A program made the position numbers and the translations under genes. A stretch of 64,000 bases of DNA. Source: Cyrtodaria siliqua. Taxonomy: Eukaryota > Mollusca > Bivalvia > Adapedonta > Hiatellidae. Below the pieces are notes generated by a model. That model saw only the letters and a program-made list of their open reading frames with translations, had not been told where the DNA came from and made no database searches. Location: positions 660,001-724,000 of the forward strand of contig JAWPHD010000004.1 of assembly GCA_037043455.1 (NCBI GenBank). Reading direction: 5' to 3'. Shown here one piece after another: positions 55,301-64,000 of the stretch; the first letter of the stretch is position 1, and each line of letters opens with the position of its first letter.

Positions 55301-55887
55301 TCAGGTGTGTGGAAAGACGGAAAAGTGAGGTCATTAGTATCAACCGAATCATTTAACCAGGTTTCGGAAAAAGTTAATATATCAAATTGGTAAAGCTCCG
55401 TTTTTAAGATATCCATCTTAGCTAAAATACTTTGTACATTGTAATGTATAACCGACAGATTGTGTGAGAAGTTTAGGGAATCGGATAAAAAAAGTGACGT
55501 ACTGTCGTGGGTATAGTTTGAGCTAGATGAAGTGTTGGCGCTATCTGGGCCAGGAATCGGGCCAGGATTTGGATGAACGTCGCCTGCCATTTGAAGAATT
55601 GTTAATAGCCAAGTTATTAACGTTATGATATAAAAAGCAAACATGGTGCATTTTGCAAAATAATTATTTTCCAGATACTTTTTACCTGTGATTAGGCGTG
55701 TGTATGGTCGTTTTATCAAGCGATGCAATTTTTCAGTTGTATACATGTTGAATAAAATTGATTGCAAGCACAGAGGGGAAACATATATTTGGAGGAGAAG
55801 AAGGAGGTGCAAGCTAACACAAAACATACTTTGATTTAATCTGTAGGTCGACACAACGACGACAGCATTGTCTCTAGAACGGTTCAT
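52322..55887 (-). pseudogene. LINE ORF2: endonuclease and reverse transcriptase (one frameshift)
   Basis: The N-terminus has a hydrophobic helix (residues 81-99) and a 2A-like motif AGDVHPNPGP (101-110). The APE endonuclease follows: SVIHYNVQS, FSETWL (Glu), LGTFYRPPN, IIVGDFNY, then SLIDLLLV and the final His near RYHCPIYG. The RT has NYRPISLLSV, FFDISKAFDRVWH (first Asp), GVPQGSILGPLLFL and LFADDTSLY (catalytic DD). The C-terminal domain ends with CRCGGVESTNHFFLEC. A single-base shift near 53,900 separates the two open blocks, just after the KVFED segment. Apart from that it looks intact, so the element moved recently. Confidence 0.92.
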
Positions 55888-58188
55888 GTAATTGTCAATA
55901 ATAGAAACAGGAACAAGACTGTCGTCAGCATGTCGTTATACAGAGTGTACGCGTAAAAAGGACATCGAACATTCTCGAGGCACTGCTCGAAAGAGCATAC
56001 ATAAACCAAGGACATATCTTCCATGCGAATGAAAAGAGGAAGAGCGAACGTGCTAGTGAAAAAAAAGTAGAAATGAGAAAACATAGTGGATGTAAAAGGG
56101 AAAGAAAAACAGGAGGTAGTTTGGAGTAGCTTAGGAATGGTGCATACAGGATAATATAAATTTACACGTAAACATTAACAAAGAAGACGATTGAGATAGC
56201 TAGCATGGTAATATACAACGCCATAACAATTTCTTTTACACGAAAACATATTAACTTCATGCTTAATGACACCTTCAATGCCCTTAACAAGGCCGCAAGT
56301 AATAATCAGTATCATATATGAACAACATGACCAACATCGTCACACCAACATCGTTAACACCATAAAAAACTACAAGGCATTGTCGCCATCTTCATAACCT
56401 CTAATCATAATAATTACTATTCACAGATAGCTAGCATGGTAATATACAACGCCATAACAATTTCTTCTACACGAAAACATATTAACGTCATGCTTAATGA
56501 CACCTTCAATGCCGTTAACAAGGCCGCAAGTAATAATCAGTATCATATCTGAACAACATGACCAACATCGTCACACCAACATCGTTAACACCATCAAAAA
56601 CTACAAGGCATTGTCGCCATCTTCATAACCTCTAATCATAATAATTACTATTCTCAGGTGCGATAACAAGTATGTCTTCTAATCAACATAAGTAACTGTT
56701 CAGCATAGCCTGATTCTCTATATGTTTGATATCGACAATAATATAACTTTTCATACAACATCTAATCAACATAAGTAACTGTTCAACATAGCCTGATTCT
56801 CTGTATGTTTGAAATCGACAATAATATAACTTTTCATACAACATCTAATCAACATAAGTAACTGTATATTTGATATCGACAATAATGTACCTTTTCATAC
56901 AAGTCGGATGGACATAATAAATCATCAGCACCCCTAGTGAATGTTAAAAAAGTGGATCCACATTACGACTGATCTACAATAACTAGTCAATATGTTTTAC
57001 CATCATCATCATCATCAACAACAACATCATTCTATCGTAGCCAACTTCTTAACTCTAATCATAAAAGTTATTGCTAATGATAAGTCATCTCATCATATCA
57101 CATGAACATTAATTTGTCTTTTGAACATTTTGCACATCATATCTGTCGAATCCCCATAATAAGCCTCATGAGCGTCTCTAATGAAAGTTTTAGTATTACA
57201 TCATCATTATGACAATCTAGTTTATTTATAACTACTCGTCTTTAACGTATTGTATCACTCACATCAGTGTTGTTACCAATATCATCGTCACATATACATA
57301 ATAGTTATTTGTATGACAAATCAAAATCACCATAAGTGGAAAACACTTTCTAATCTACGCAACTCGTATATAACTAATTATACACATAATAATTATATCA
57401 ACATCATCACTGTTGTTTTGTTTATCATCACCACACTAATAAGTAGTCGACATCATTATGACAAATCAACGACAGTAATTAGTGAGAATCATCAGCTCAA
57501 ACATCGTGGTAGTTGCGGTACTATAATAAGTTGTGTAAAACATAAACTAATAGTGCATACAATTAATAGTTCAAACATGCATAATTTAATGCGTCCACAT
57601 ATCACACGGTCAATGCTAGACGACTAATTCAATTATCGTAATAATCTTATTTAATTATCGTATCAACATGTTAGCCATGGCTAAGCATCAGGTGACTTAT
57701 CTTCATCTTATTGTCATGATATTAGTCATTAATCTCCAGTATCAATTGAATAGATAATATAGCTAATCATAGTTTATCAGCATCGACGGCAATAGTCGTG
57801 ATAATTGGCTTTGATGTCATTTATCATAATTATCATTATCATTCGCAACAATAACTAAGTCATCTTCATGACTAAAACATCAGAAATAAACGTACTTGGC
57901 ACATCCCTGTTTAAAGACACAAGATACATGTTTATCAAGTATGTGTTCATCTATCCTATTGCGTAATAATTTATAAGCGTACAGGTGATAGATCAAAACA
58001 TAAATATGAGAGAAATCTGTATACTAAACGAATTATGTCAACATTACTCGATGAATGAGCGGCACACGAATAATGGATTATATATCAAACACTATAGTAG
58101 TCGATAACGTAGTATTGCTCATACACTATATATATCCAGGTAAATAATATAATCGGTCGAATGAAAAGTATAGTGTTCCGCAAAGTTA
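55888..58188 (-). repeat. LINE inter-ORF region with two tandem repeat blocks
   Basis: 2.3 kb between ORF1 and ORF2. A 231-bp unit (from AGATAGCTAGCATGGTAATA) is duplicated at 56,194-56,424 and 56,425-56,655. A ~86-bp unit (TCTAATCAACATAAGTAACTG) is repeated about 2.5 times at 56,676-56,905. A CAT/CAA-rich stretch lies at 57,000-57,030. No conserved frame was seen. Confidence 0.8.
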
Positions 58189-59013
58189 CTATCCACAAAA
58201 TGGCAACAAACTTGCATCAGACACTATGCGGTGTACTTTGAGCGAATGGTCTTTAACGAGAACGTTTCCATCTGCTGACCACGCGCTCAACAGTGAACCG
58301 GATTTTACACACTGACGTGCCTTGAAAAGAAGGGAACTTCTATATCGCGTTAAATCCTCGTTCACGAAAACTCCATTATAACCCTTGTCCTTCAGTTGTG
58401 TACGTGACCGGTATAATTTCTGCCTGGAACGATAAGTGTCGAACTTTACAATGATCGCGCGCGGCCTAGAAGGGTTAGGCTTTCCCACACGGTGGGACCT
58501 GTCGATCGCCTCAATTTTTAAGTCGAGGTTGAGGGCATTAGTCATAGCCATAACGTAGTCGTCGGTAGATTCGCCTTCAGACTCTGGCACTCCGGTCAAG
58601 CGGACACAGTTTCGGCGGCTATATTGTTCCGCCGAGTCGGATGCTAATTCAAGCTTGGCTACACGGTCCTTTAGGGCAGAGTTCTCAGACTCCAGGTGTG
58701 AAATTCTTGATGTGAGACCGGTTATAACCCCTGCAACGATGGAGTTTACCATACCGTCCATTTGCGATTTAAAAGTGTTAATGAGGATTTCAGATATACT
58801 CTTTATATCAGAAGCAGTAAGATTGGTTGCGGTGTCCTTAATCTCAATGCTTGATTCCGCCATTTCCGCCATTTCCGCTAAGTCAGATATGTCTGATATA
58901 TCAGACTGAGAGGAGAGTTTGTTCTTCTTTGTCTCGTACACGTCATACAATTCAAGCGGAGATGAAGGTTCACGTTTGTTAGATGTCTTCAAGGGGGTAG
59001 ATGTAGAAAGCAT
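58189..59013 (-). CDS. LINE ORF1 protein (coiled coil and RRM-like RNA-binding domain)
   Basis: An intact 274-codon frame. The N-terminal 80 residues are Ser/Glu-rich and disordered. A coiled coil follows (ISHLESENSALKDRVAKLEL, residues ~110-130), then EQYSRRNCVRLTGVPESEG, which opens an RRM-like fold, then RSHRVGKPNPSRPRAIIVKF and a basic C-terminal domain (FVNEDLTRYRSSLLFKARQ). This is the layout of L1-type ORF1 proteins that trimerise and bind the element RNA. It sits 381 bp from the 5' end of the LINE. Confidence 0.85.
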   Translation of the reverse strand: MLSTSTPLKTSNKREPSSPLELYDVYETKKNKLSSQSDISDISDLAEMAEMAESSIEIKDTATNLTASDIKSISEILINTFKSQMDGMVNSIVAGVITGLTSRISHLESENSALKDRVAKLELASDSAEQYSRRNCVRLTGVPESEGESTDDYVMAMTNALNLDLKIEAIDRSHRVGKPNPSRPRAIIVKFDTYRSRQKLYRSRTQLKDKGYNGVFVNEDLTRYRSSLLFKARQCVKSGSLLSAWSADGNVLVKDHSLKVHRIVSDASLLPFCG

Positions 59014-59394
59014 AGTAAGATACCACGTATTATTTAAATGTACCGCTTACTTTGCTGTAGAGTAAAGATACGTATCCCACGAGCGTGACCGTGTTCTAGT
59101 TACCGATAACCTATATATCCAACATAATAGCCAATGTCCAATATGTAAACAATAATGTATGCATTGCAACAGGTGTATCAGGTGTCAGGTGGAACAGGTA
59201 TCAGATGAAAAGTCACAGGAAGCGAAACAGCGTTCATAACATTCTCAGGAACTGCTAACCACTAGCATCATACATATTCCATCCAAAGCACTGCCACAAA
59301 CAAACCTCCAAAGGGTCCAAATTACATACTTAGATCGATAGTTAAGCTGCTAATATTTTCGTGTGGTGATCCGCCATTACCGGAAGCATGTCAA

Positions 59395-59513
59395 TTCTAT
59401 TGATTGGATCTCTTATTAGTGGTTTAACTGGAAAAGGTTTGCAAGTAGATAGAAGAGGAAATTGTTTACAAGTAGACACACAAATTAGACCATATGAAGT
59501 ATCCTATTTATAA
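59395..59513 (+). pseudogene. Polinton small virion protein, last part after the LINE
   Basis: After the second target-duplication copy the frame continues from the gene at 51,502. It reads SLISGLTGKGLQVDRRGN and ends at TAA 59,511-59,513. LTGKG fits the adenain site rule LxGx|G. The protease gene starts 20 bp downstream. Confidence 0.6.
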
Positions 59514-59533
59514 AAATAAATTAAATTTTAAAA

Positions 59534-59956
59534 ATGAAAATATCTAACTTAGATATAATAAAATGGGTTAAGCAGCTAGGTATACAGAACTTCAGTGGGG
59601 TGTACAGCAAAAACAAATTACCGACAACACAAAATAAACAAGAATGTGGTATTATTAATCTTGATGATCATATTGGACCTGGTACACACTGGACTTGTTA
59701 CTATGATAATTATTACTTCGATCCGTTTGGTCTGAGCTCACCAAAAGAAGTTTTAGCGTACATACCTAATATAAAATACAACACCATTCAATACCAAGAT
59801 AAAACAAGTGTTCTGTGTGGATATTTCTGTCTATTCCTCATTAAAAAGATACAAGAAAGAAATAGTACGTATGATATTCTTTATAAATTATTAAAGCCTT
59901 ACAAACCAGTAGAAAATGAAAACATCATAACATCATATTTTGTAAACGAAGTTTAA
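59534..59956 (+). CDS. adenovirus-type maturation cysteine protease (Polinton PRO)
   Basis: An intact 140-codon gene. The peptidase family C5 (adenain) signatures are present in order: [12 protein letters not shown] near the N-terminus, GTHW with His52, YYFDPFGL with Asp63, Gln88 and LCGYFC with Cys95. These are the catalytic His, acidic residue, oxyanion Gln and Cys, with Gln-Cys spacing of seven as in adenain. The length is shorter than adenovirus protease (~200) because the C-terminus is reduced. It would process the small virion proteins and perhaps the capsid during maturation. Short AT-rich gaps (20 bp upstream, 16 bp downstream) suggest a shared transcript with its neighbours. I see no lesion. 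Confidence 0.9.
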   Translation: MKISNLDIIKWVKQLGIQNFSGVYSKNKLPTTQNKQECGIINLDDHIGPGTHWTCYYDNYYFDPFGLSSPKEVLAYIPNIKYNTIQYQDKTSVLCGYFCLFLIKKIQERNSTYDILYKLLKPYKPVENENIITSYFVNEV

Positions 59957-59972
59957 TCTAATCATATTATAT

Positions 59973-60434
59973 ATGAGTTACTGTATTAAAGAAAAGATGG
60001 TTACTGAAAATATTAATCCTCAGAATGTGTTAGCCAAAAATGGTAGAAAAATGTTAAGAGCAACTTGTGCATCTTGCGGTATTACTAAAACAAAGTTTCT
60101 TAAAAACACAGAAGGTGGACATATTGATATTCATAAAGTGTTACTTCCTTTATTACCTAAAAAGGTGTTAACAATTCCTGGTTATAAATATTGTGGTTCT
60201 GGTAATCCACTTGATAGCGGAGAACCGGTAAATGAATTAGATGCTGCTTGTAAAGATCATGATTATTGTTATGATGAAAATCCTAGTAATAAATCAATAT
60301 GTGATAAAACTATGCTTGCTGGGTTGAAATCTAGCAAGTCTAAAACTGTTGGAGAAAAGATCGCTAAGAATTTGATAGTAAAACCAGTTATTAATACAAA
60401 ATATAAACTTGGTCTTGGGAACTCAAAAAACTAA
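59973..60434 (+). CDS. phospholipase-A2-like virion protein
   Basis: An intact 153-codon gene. An N-terminal basic segment contains CASCG followed by KTKFLKN. At residues 69-100 lies a phospholipase A2 core: [13 protein letters not shown] gives the calcium-loop glycines, and [15 protein letters not shown] gives the active-site His96-Asp97 pair. This resembles the PLA2 domain of parvovirus VP1, used there to breach endosomal membranes; a similar role for a Polinton virion is an inference. The basic C-terminus ends LGLGNSKN. Its TAA (60,432-60,434) is followed directly, in the same frame, by the integrase sequence. Confidence 0.82.
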   Translation: MSYCIKEKMVTENINPQNVLAKNGRKMLRATCASCGITKTKFLKNTEGGHIDIHKVLLPLLPKKVLTIPGYKYCGSGNPLDSGEPVNELDAACKDHDYCYDENPSNKSICDKTMLAGLKSSKSKTVGEKIAKNLIVKPVINTKYKLGLGNSKN

Positions 60435-60947
60435 AAAAAGGCGTTGAAATGGACTGACAAGTCAGCAGATGAACTTCATAAGCCTATACAAAGAAAGTTC
60501 ACTCAACGCCGTGTGATTGTTAATGAAATTGATAAAACATGGTCTGCTGATTTGGTTGATATGCAATCGTTTTCAAAGTATAAGAAAGGTACTAAATAGT
60601 TGCTTACTGTTATTGATGTGTTTAGCAAATATGCTTGGGTTGTACCAGTTCCAAATAAAACCTGTTTAGAAATTACCAAAGCGTTTCAACAGATAATCAG
60701 TACAGGAAGACAGTGTAAATTGTTGTGGGTTGATCAAGGTGTGGAGTTTTATAACGAGACGTTTAAGCAATTCGTTAGTAACAATAATATCAAAATGTAT
60801 CACACTTTTAATTTCGGAAAAGCTGTAGTAATTGAACGATTTAACAGAACATTAAAAGAAAAGATGTGGAAATATTTTACACGTAACAATACAAATACAT
60901 GTTTAGACATGATGAAAACTTTGTTTAATGAGTTGCAAATGTTATAG
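60435..60947 (+). pseudogene. int: Polinton retroviral-type integrase (one stop codon)
   Basis: It starts in frame right after the stop of the PLA2 gene, and no separate Met is evident at the start. The DDE core has DLVDM with the first Asp (60,549), IDVFSKYAWVVP, WVDQGVEFYN with the second Asp (60,732) and VIERFNRTLKEK with the Glu (60,834), about 33 residues after the second Asp. An in-frame TAG at 60,597-60,599 interrupts the core between the first two acidic residues. The gene stops at 60,945-60,947, and its last ~13 codons lie inside the right inverted repeat. The C-terminal chromodomain-like part seen in many Polinton integrases is absent. It would insert the element into host DNA. Confidence 0.85.
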
Positions 60948-61164
60948 TTATTTACAAAATTAATAGATACTGAGGGTACTGGTACCGTTCTTCCTAAGCA
61001 AATGGCAATCAAGCAGTTTGTATAGTTGTGTGGGGGTCTGACAGCAAGTATGTTATCTTCATTTTGACGTTTGCAAAATGTTTGTGTTAAGGGCAACAGG
61101 AGACAACTAATAATGGCTGATTATGTGTCGCGCGGGAGGAACTGGCCCTATACCCTCAGTATCT
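60909..61164 (-). repeat. Polinton right terminal inverted repeat
   Basis: Complement of 33,304-33,559, same length. The 200-bp cassette ends are at 60,965 and 61,164. Differences from the left copy cluster in the middle (near 61,035-61,060) and look like ordinary point mutations. Confidence 0.93.
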
Positions 61165-62208
61165 ATACTACTCCTGTTGTTGATAACGTGATAACAAAGC
61201 TCCAATTAGCTATAGGTAAAATATAAGTGTGTAGCAGTTCCTCTCACCTGTAGCGCACTAATTGTATACAGCAAAGGTATGGGTTTCCTGATCTTCAAAA
61301 TGCTTCCACTTAGTTTCCAACAGGTTCATATTTACACACATCGGTTCAAATACTTGAGTATTGCAAAAGTTAGTTATGTATGGGGTAGCATTCGGGACTA
61401 AACCACTGTTAGTCCGTCTAAATTACACATGTACTATTTACAGCAAGTCTAGATTCAGTTTTTGACTGATGTCACCAGTTTATATAACACCAGTGTATAT
61501 AATTATATATATTAGTATACAATGTTCACAATTACATAATGTATATATATAGCGCTAGTCTCTAGTATTACACGTGTGTCCACAGTTCTACATGTATCGA
61601 TATATCTGGATATTTACACAGATACCGTGTCGTGAAGATCAGACGGTATTTTCTGTCCATTGGCTTATCACGTGATGTAAGGGTTGCTGACCCCTGTTCA
61701 GCAAAACATGCTGTCTGGAAATCTGAGCCGGCTTCGAATCCCCTCGGTCTTCTCTGAGAGTTCACCGTATATTCATACAAAACTTCTGGCAGAACAAAGT
61801 TTTTACACTTTTACCCCGTTTTCAACAAATCACCGAATAATTACACGTTTGATCAGAGCTATTAAGGCACTTGTTTCAAACGAAAATCCCAAATTTTGAA
61901 AGGTTTTCTAATTCCCCTATATGGTGTTGCATTGGAATGAATTTAGTTTTATTTGGGAGTATAAGAAGAAAGGTTCACTGTTCAATCTGCTTTATGTTTG
62001 CATGACGTATTAGACTTATACTCAAATAGTATTACTCTCAGCTTTTTCTGAAACATACAGAAATATGATTCTTAACTTAAAATGCAAACAACACATATGT
62101 TTGAAGCCTAAAGCATTCCATTAATCGCTTTGATGGATTTGATGGTTGCTATTATCTTATTTGTTTTCCCACTTTTTGTCTGTCTATCTGATGTTTTTCA
62201 TGAGAAAC
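61165..62208. other. right flank of the Polinton; no gene recognised
   Basis: AT-rich host sequence. Short frames near 61,568-61,899 overlap on both strands and have no domain. Confidence 0.5.
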
Positions 62209-63996
62209 GTTTCTTGCGTGAGATAACAGAAATGTCATTTTCGTTTTTACCTGGCTTGAAATTAATTGCACCTATAGATTTTTTATTCTCATAATATTCA
62301 TCTGAACTAATTGACATGTTATCGGAATCTGACTCCCTCACTTTGGTTGCACCTGATGAAATGAGATGAGATGGGTGTTTCTATCACTTTGGTTGCACCT
62401 GATGAAAATGAGGGTGTTTCCACAATTTCCTTATCATCTGACGAAAGAGAAGGAAGTGTGGTGGAAACACGTGTCAAATATAAAAAATTGGTGTCAGAAT
62501 TAGAGTTTTGATGATCTGAGTTATGTGCTTGTTTACTTTGAGAACGGCTTCTTTTGCGCAATTCCATCAAATGGATGTCAGATTCACCGTCAGAATTATT
62601 ACGTTCTTGACGGTAATGTTTGACCAATTTATCTAATGGCAGTTCATCGTCCGCATTACTGTCAGATGTATCTGAGGTGGGGTTGGAATAATGATCGCTT
62701 ATCGGTGTAACCACATAGTTAGATATCCTAATTGGTCTACTTAACTTATCTGTTGGTATCTGCCACTCATCAACATTAGCGAAGTGGAGACAACTAGAGA
62801 CATAATGTAGCAGTTCTTTAAACATGTTTGGCCAATAATACTTCTGTTTAATTGTGTCATACGTCTTGTCAACTGACCATTAGAGTCATGATTTTGCTGA
62901 ATAACCTCTGGTCTTAAGTGACTTGGGAGATAGAGACGTAAGATCAGAATCGGCGTTTGAGATATAATACAATATATTATCGTGAATAACATATCTATTT
63001 TCTAAGATAGGTGTTAATTTGTCATTTCGAAGTCTAGCCTTAATTTCTACTAAAATTTCGTCTTTGTCCTGTTCAGTTACCATGTCTATGCCAGGTTCGA
63101 GCTTAGGTTTTTGCAAATGATCTTCAAGATTAACATTGCACTTAACATACCTCCTTGGCTCAAACCTGTTCGAATTCAGTGCATTAACTTGATAGGTGTT
63201 ATCATTGATGTCAGGGTCATAACCCTTGGCATCCTCGGGTACAGCATCTAAGGGCAAACGAGATGAGATGTCTGAGACACTGTTGGTCACCCCTGGGATG
63301 AACTCCAACTTGCAGTCATAGCCCGCGAAACCGAGAGATCAAATTTGATTTTTTTGATTTTGCATAGGGGAATCTAACAGATATTTCAATGGAAGGTGAT
63401 CTGACCTAATTATGAAGGTTGCCCCATGTAAAAAGTGATCTAACTTCTGCAAGGCGTAATGAATCGCAAAATCTTCTTTCTCTATAGTAGACCAACGACA
63501 TTGGGTATCACTCAACTTGTGAGATAAAAAATGAATGGGTTTTTCATTTTTTATACCGGGAACAGCCTCAGTTTGTTCATCAACGGGCTTGAATAAATCG
63601 ACGATAATAACTGCACATACCAGTAAAGCTGTGTACCTCTTTTACACAGGTCAGCGCAGGTAATGTTTTTATGACTTCCAATTTCTTTGGATTAGGTTTA
63701 ATTCCGTCACTATTGATAACAAAGCCTAAATACTCAGTCTCAGCTTTTAGAAAATTACATTTCTTTAACTTCAATTTTAAACGATGTTGCCTTAACCGTT
63801 GAAATACTTTTTCAATGTGTGCCAAATGTTCTTCAAGTGTAGCACTGAATATCAAGATGTCATCAAGATAAGCAGTTGTGAAACTGTCTAACCCAGCAAG
63901 AACATGTGACATAAGTTCTTGAAATATATCTGGTGCATTGGTTAACCCAAAAAGCATGACATTGAACTGAAAATAGACCTGTCTTTTTAATGTCAT
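62209..63996 (-). pseudogene. Ty3/Gypsy pol: RT, RNase H remnant and integrase zinc region
   Basis: RT (63,996-63,580): FQFNVMLFGLTNAPDIFQEL, AYLDDILIFS (catalytic YLDD), TEYLGFVINSDGIKPNPKK and HSFTGMCSYYRRF. The start of RNase H with its first Asp is missing near 63,580. What follows keeps FLSHKLSDTQCRWSTIEKE and a SDHLPLKYLL block, then EFIPGVTNSVSDISSRLP (63,308). An integrase HHCC-like part is spread over two frames near 62,940-62,790 (NHDSNGQLT; YYIMSLVVS-type and HYVSSC pieces). The integrase catalytic core is not seen; the sequence passes straight to an acidic tail (DTSDSNADDELPL, SSDDKEIVE). The C-terminus is readable to about 62,209. Confidence 0.78.
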
Positions 63997-64000
63997 CTTC
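62209..64000 (-). mobile_element. Ty3/Gypsy LTR retrotransposon, 3' part, decayed, cut by the window edge
   Basis: Reading leftward from the edge: reverse transcriptase, a damaged RNase H, the integrase zinc-binding region and a long acidic/serine-rich C-terminus. No long terminal repeat could be defined at the left because the rest of the element is outside the window. A ~46-bp tandem duplication (TCACTTTGGTTGCACCTGATG, 62,337-62,408) lies near the C-terminal end. Confidence 0.8.

Larger units (their letters stand above)
51852..59394 (-). mobile_element. full-length LINE (APE-type, CR1/Jockey group) with 13-bp target duplication
   Basis: The direct repeat TTCTATTGATTGG flanks it (51,839-51,851 and 59,395-59,407). 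Read on the minus strand: a ~380-bp 5' UTR, ORF1 (59,013-58,189), a 2.3-kb inter-ORF region with tandem repeats, ORF2 (55,887-52,322, one frameshift) and a ~470-bp 3' UTR with an A/T-rich stretch at 52,180-52,233. It inserted in a Polinton virion gene in the opposite orientation to that gene. Confidence 0.92.
33304..61164. mobile_element. Polinton/Maverick virus-like element, degenerate, with nested insertions
   Basis: 256-bp inverted repeats bound a set of genes diagnostic of Polintons: protein-primed polymerase B at the left end, integrase at the right end, and between them packaging ATPase, penton, major capsid and adenain-type protease. Removing the five later insertions leaves about 12.7 kb of native sequence, somewhat short for the class. 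The termini read AG..CT. The 6-bp flanks (TAATAT left, ATACTA right) do not match as a direct target duplication. Most genes carry at least one stop or frameshift. Confidence 0.92.

Noticed and set aside
53875..55887. separate endonuclease gene distinct from the RT gene at 53,836-52,322
   Set aside because: The break is a one-base shift in the RT fingers; homology continues across it, so it is a single LINE ORF2.

Overview
The window looks like nuclear DNA of a mollusc, most likely a bivalve (clam). It is AT-rich, has spliced exons, and is dominated by transposable elements. The repeat content (tRNA-derived SINEs, a Naiad-type Penelope-like element, a Polinton, mariner remnants and minisatellites) is what I would expect of bivalves, but the species cannot be named from sequence alone.

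Layout. 1-18.7 kb: no convincing host gene. It holds one long degenerate Penelope-like element (PLE) on the minus strand (about 4.8-8.6 kb), several truncated or diverged copies of its 3' tail, a mariner-derived MITE with TA target duplications (11,508-11,631), a decayed LINE remnant and four minisatellite blocks. 18.7-27.9 kb: the one recognisable host gene, an SLC22-type organic-cation/carnitine transporter, seen as five exons. Exons for the middle of the protein (TM2-TM6) are not visible. A 2.9-kb PLE copy with a 10-bp target duplication sits in its last intron. 27.9-33.3 kb: intergenic repeats, including an intact SINE with 13-bp target duplications.

33,304-61,164: a Polinton/Maverick virus-like element of 27.9 kb, bounded by 256-bp terminal inverted repeats. 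Its own DNA is only about 12.7 kb: protein-primed DNA polymerase, several conserved Polinton genes of unknown role, a zinc-ribbon protein, a damaged packaging ATPase, penton/minor capsid, major capsid, small virion proteins, an adenovirus-type maturation protease, a phospholipase-A2-like protein and an integrase. The other 15 kb are later insertions: a DDE/SWIM DNA transposon (41.5-47.2 kb), two PLE tails (35.5 and 48.1 kb) and two copies of one LINE, one truncated (48.7-50.0 kb) and one apparently full length (51.9-59.4 kb), both with perfect target duplications. Most Polinton genes also carry stops or frameshifts, so it is a fossil in this copy. 61.2-64 kb: flank, then a decayed Ty3/Gypsy retrotransposon running off the right edge.

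How the parts relate. The Polinton genes together describe a virion programme: polymerase and integrase for replication and insertion, ATPase for packaging, two capsid proteins, and a protease whose adenain-like cleavage motifs recur in the small virion proteins. The PLE has the permuted order of the Naiad clade (N-terminal GIY-YIG nuclease, CxC linker, C-terminal RT). Its two long copies share an in-frame TGA that may encode selenocysteine, which is the observation I would check first.
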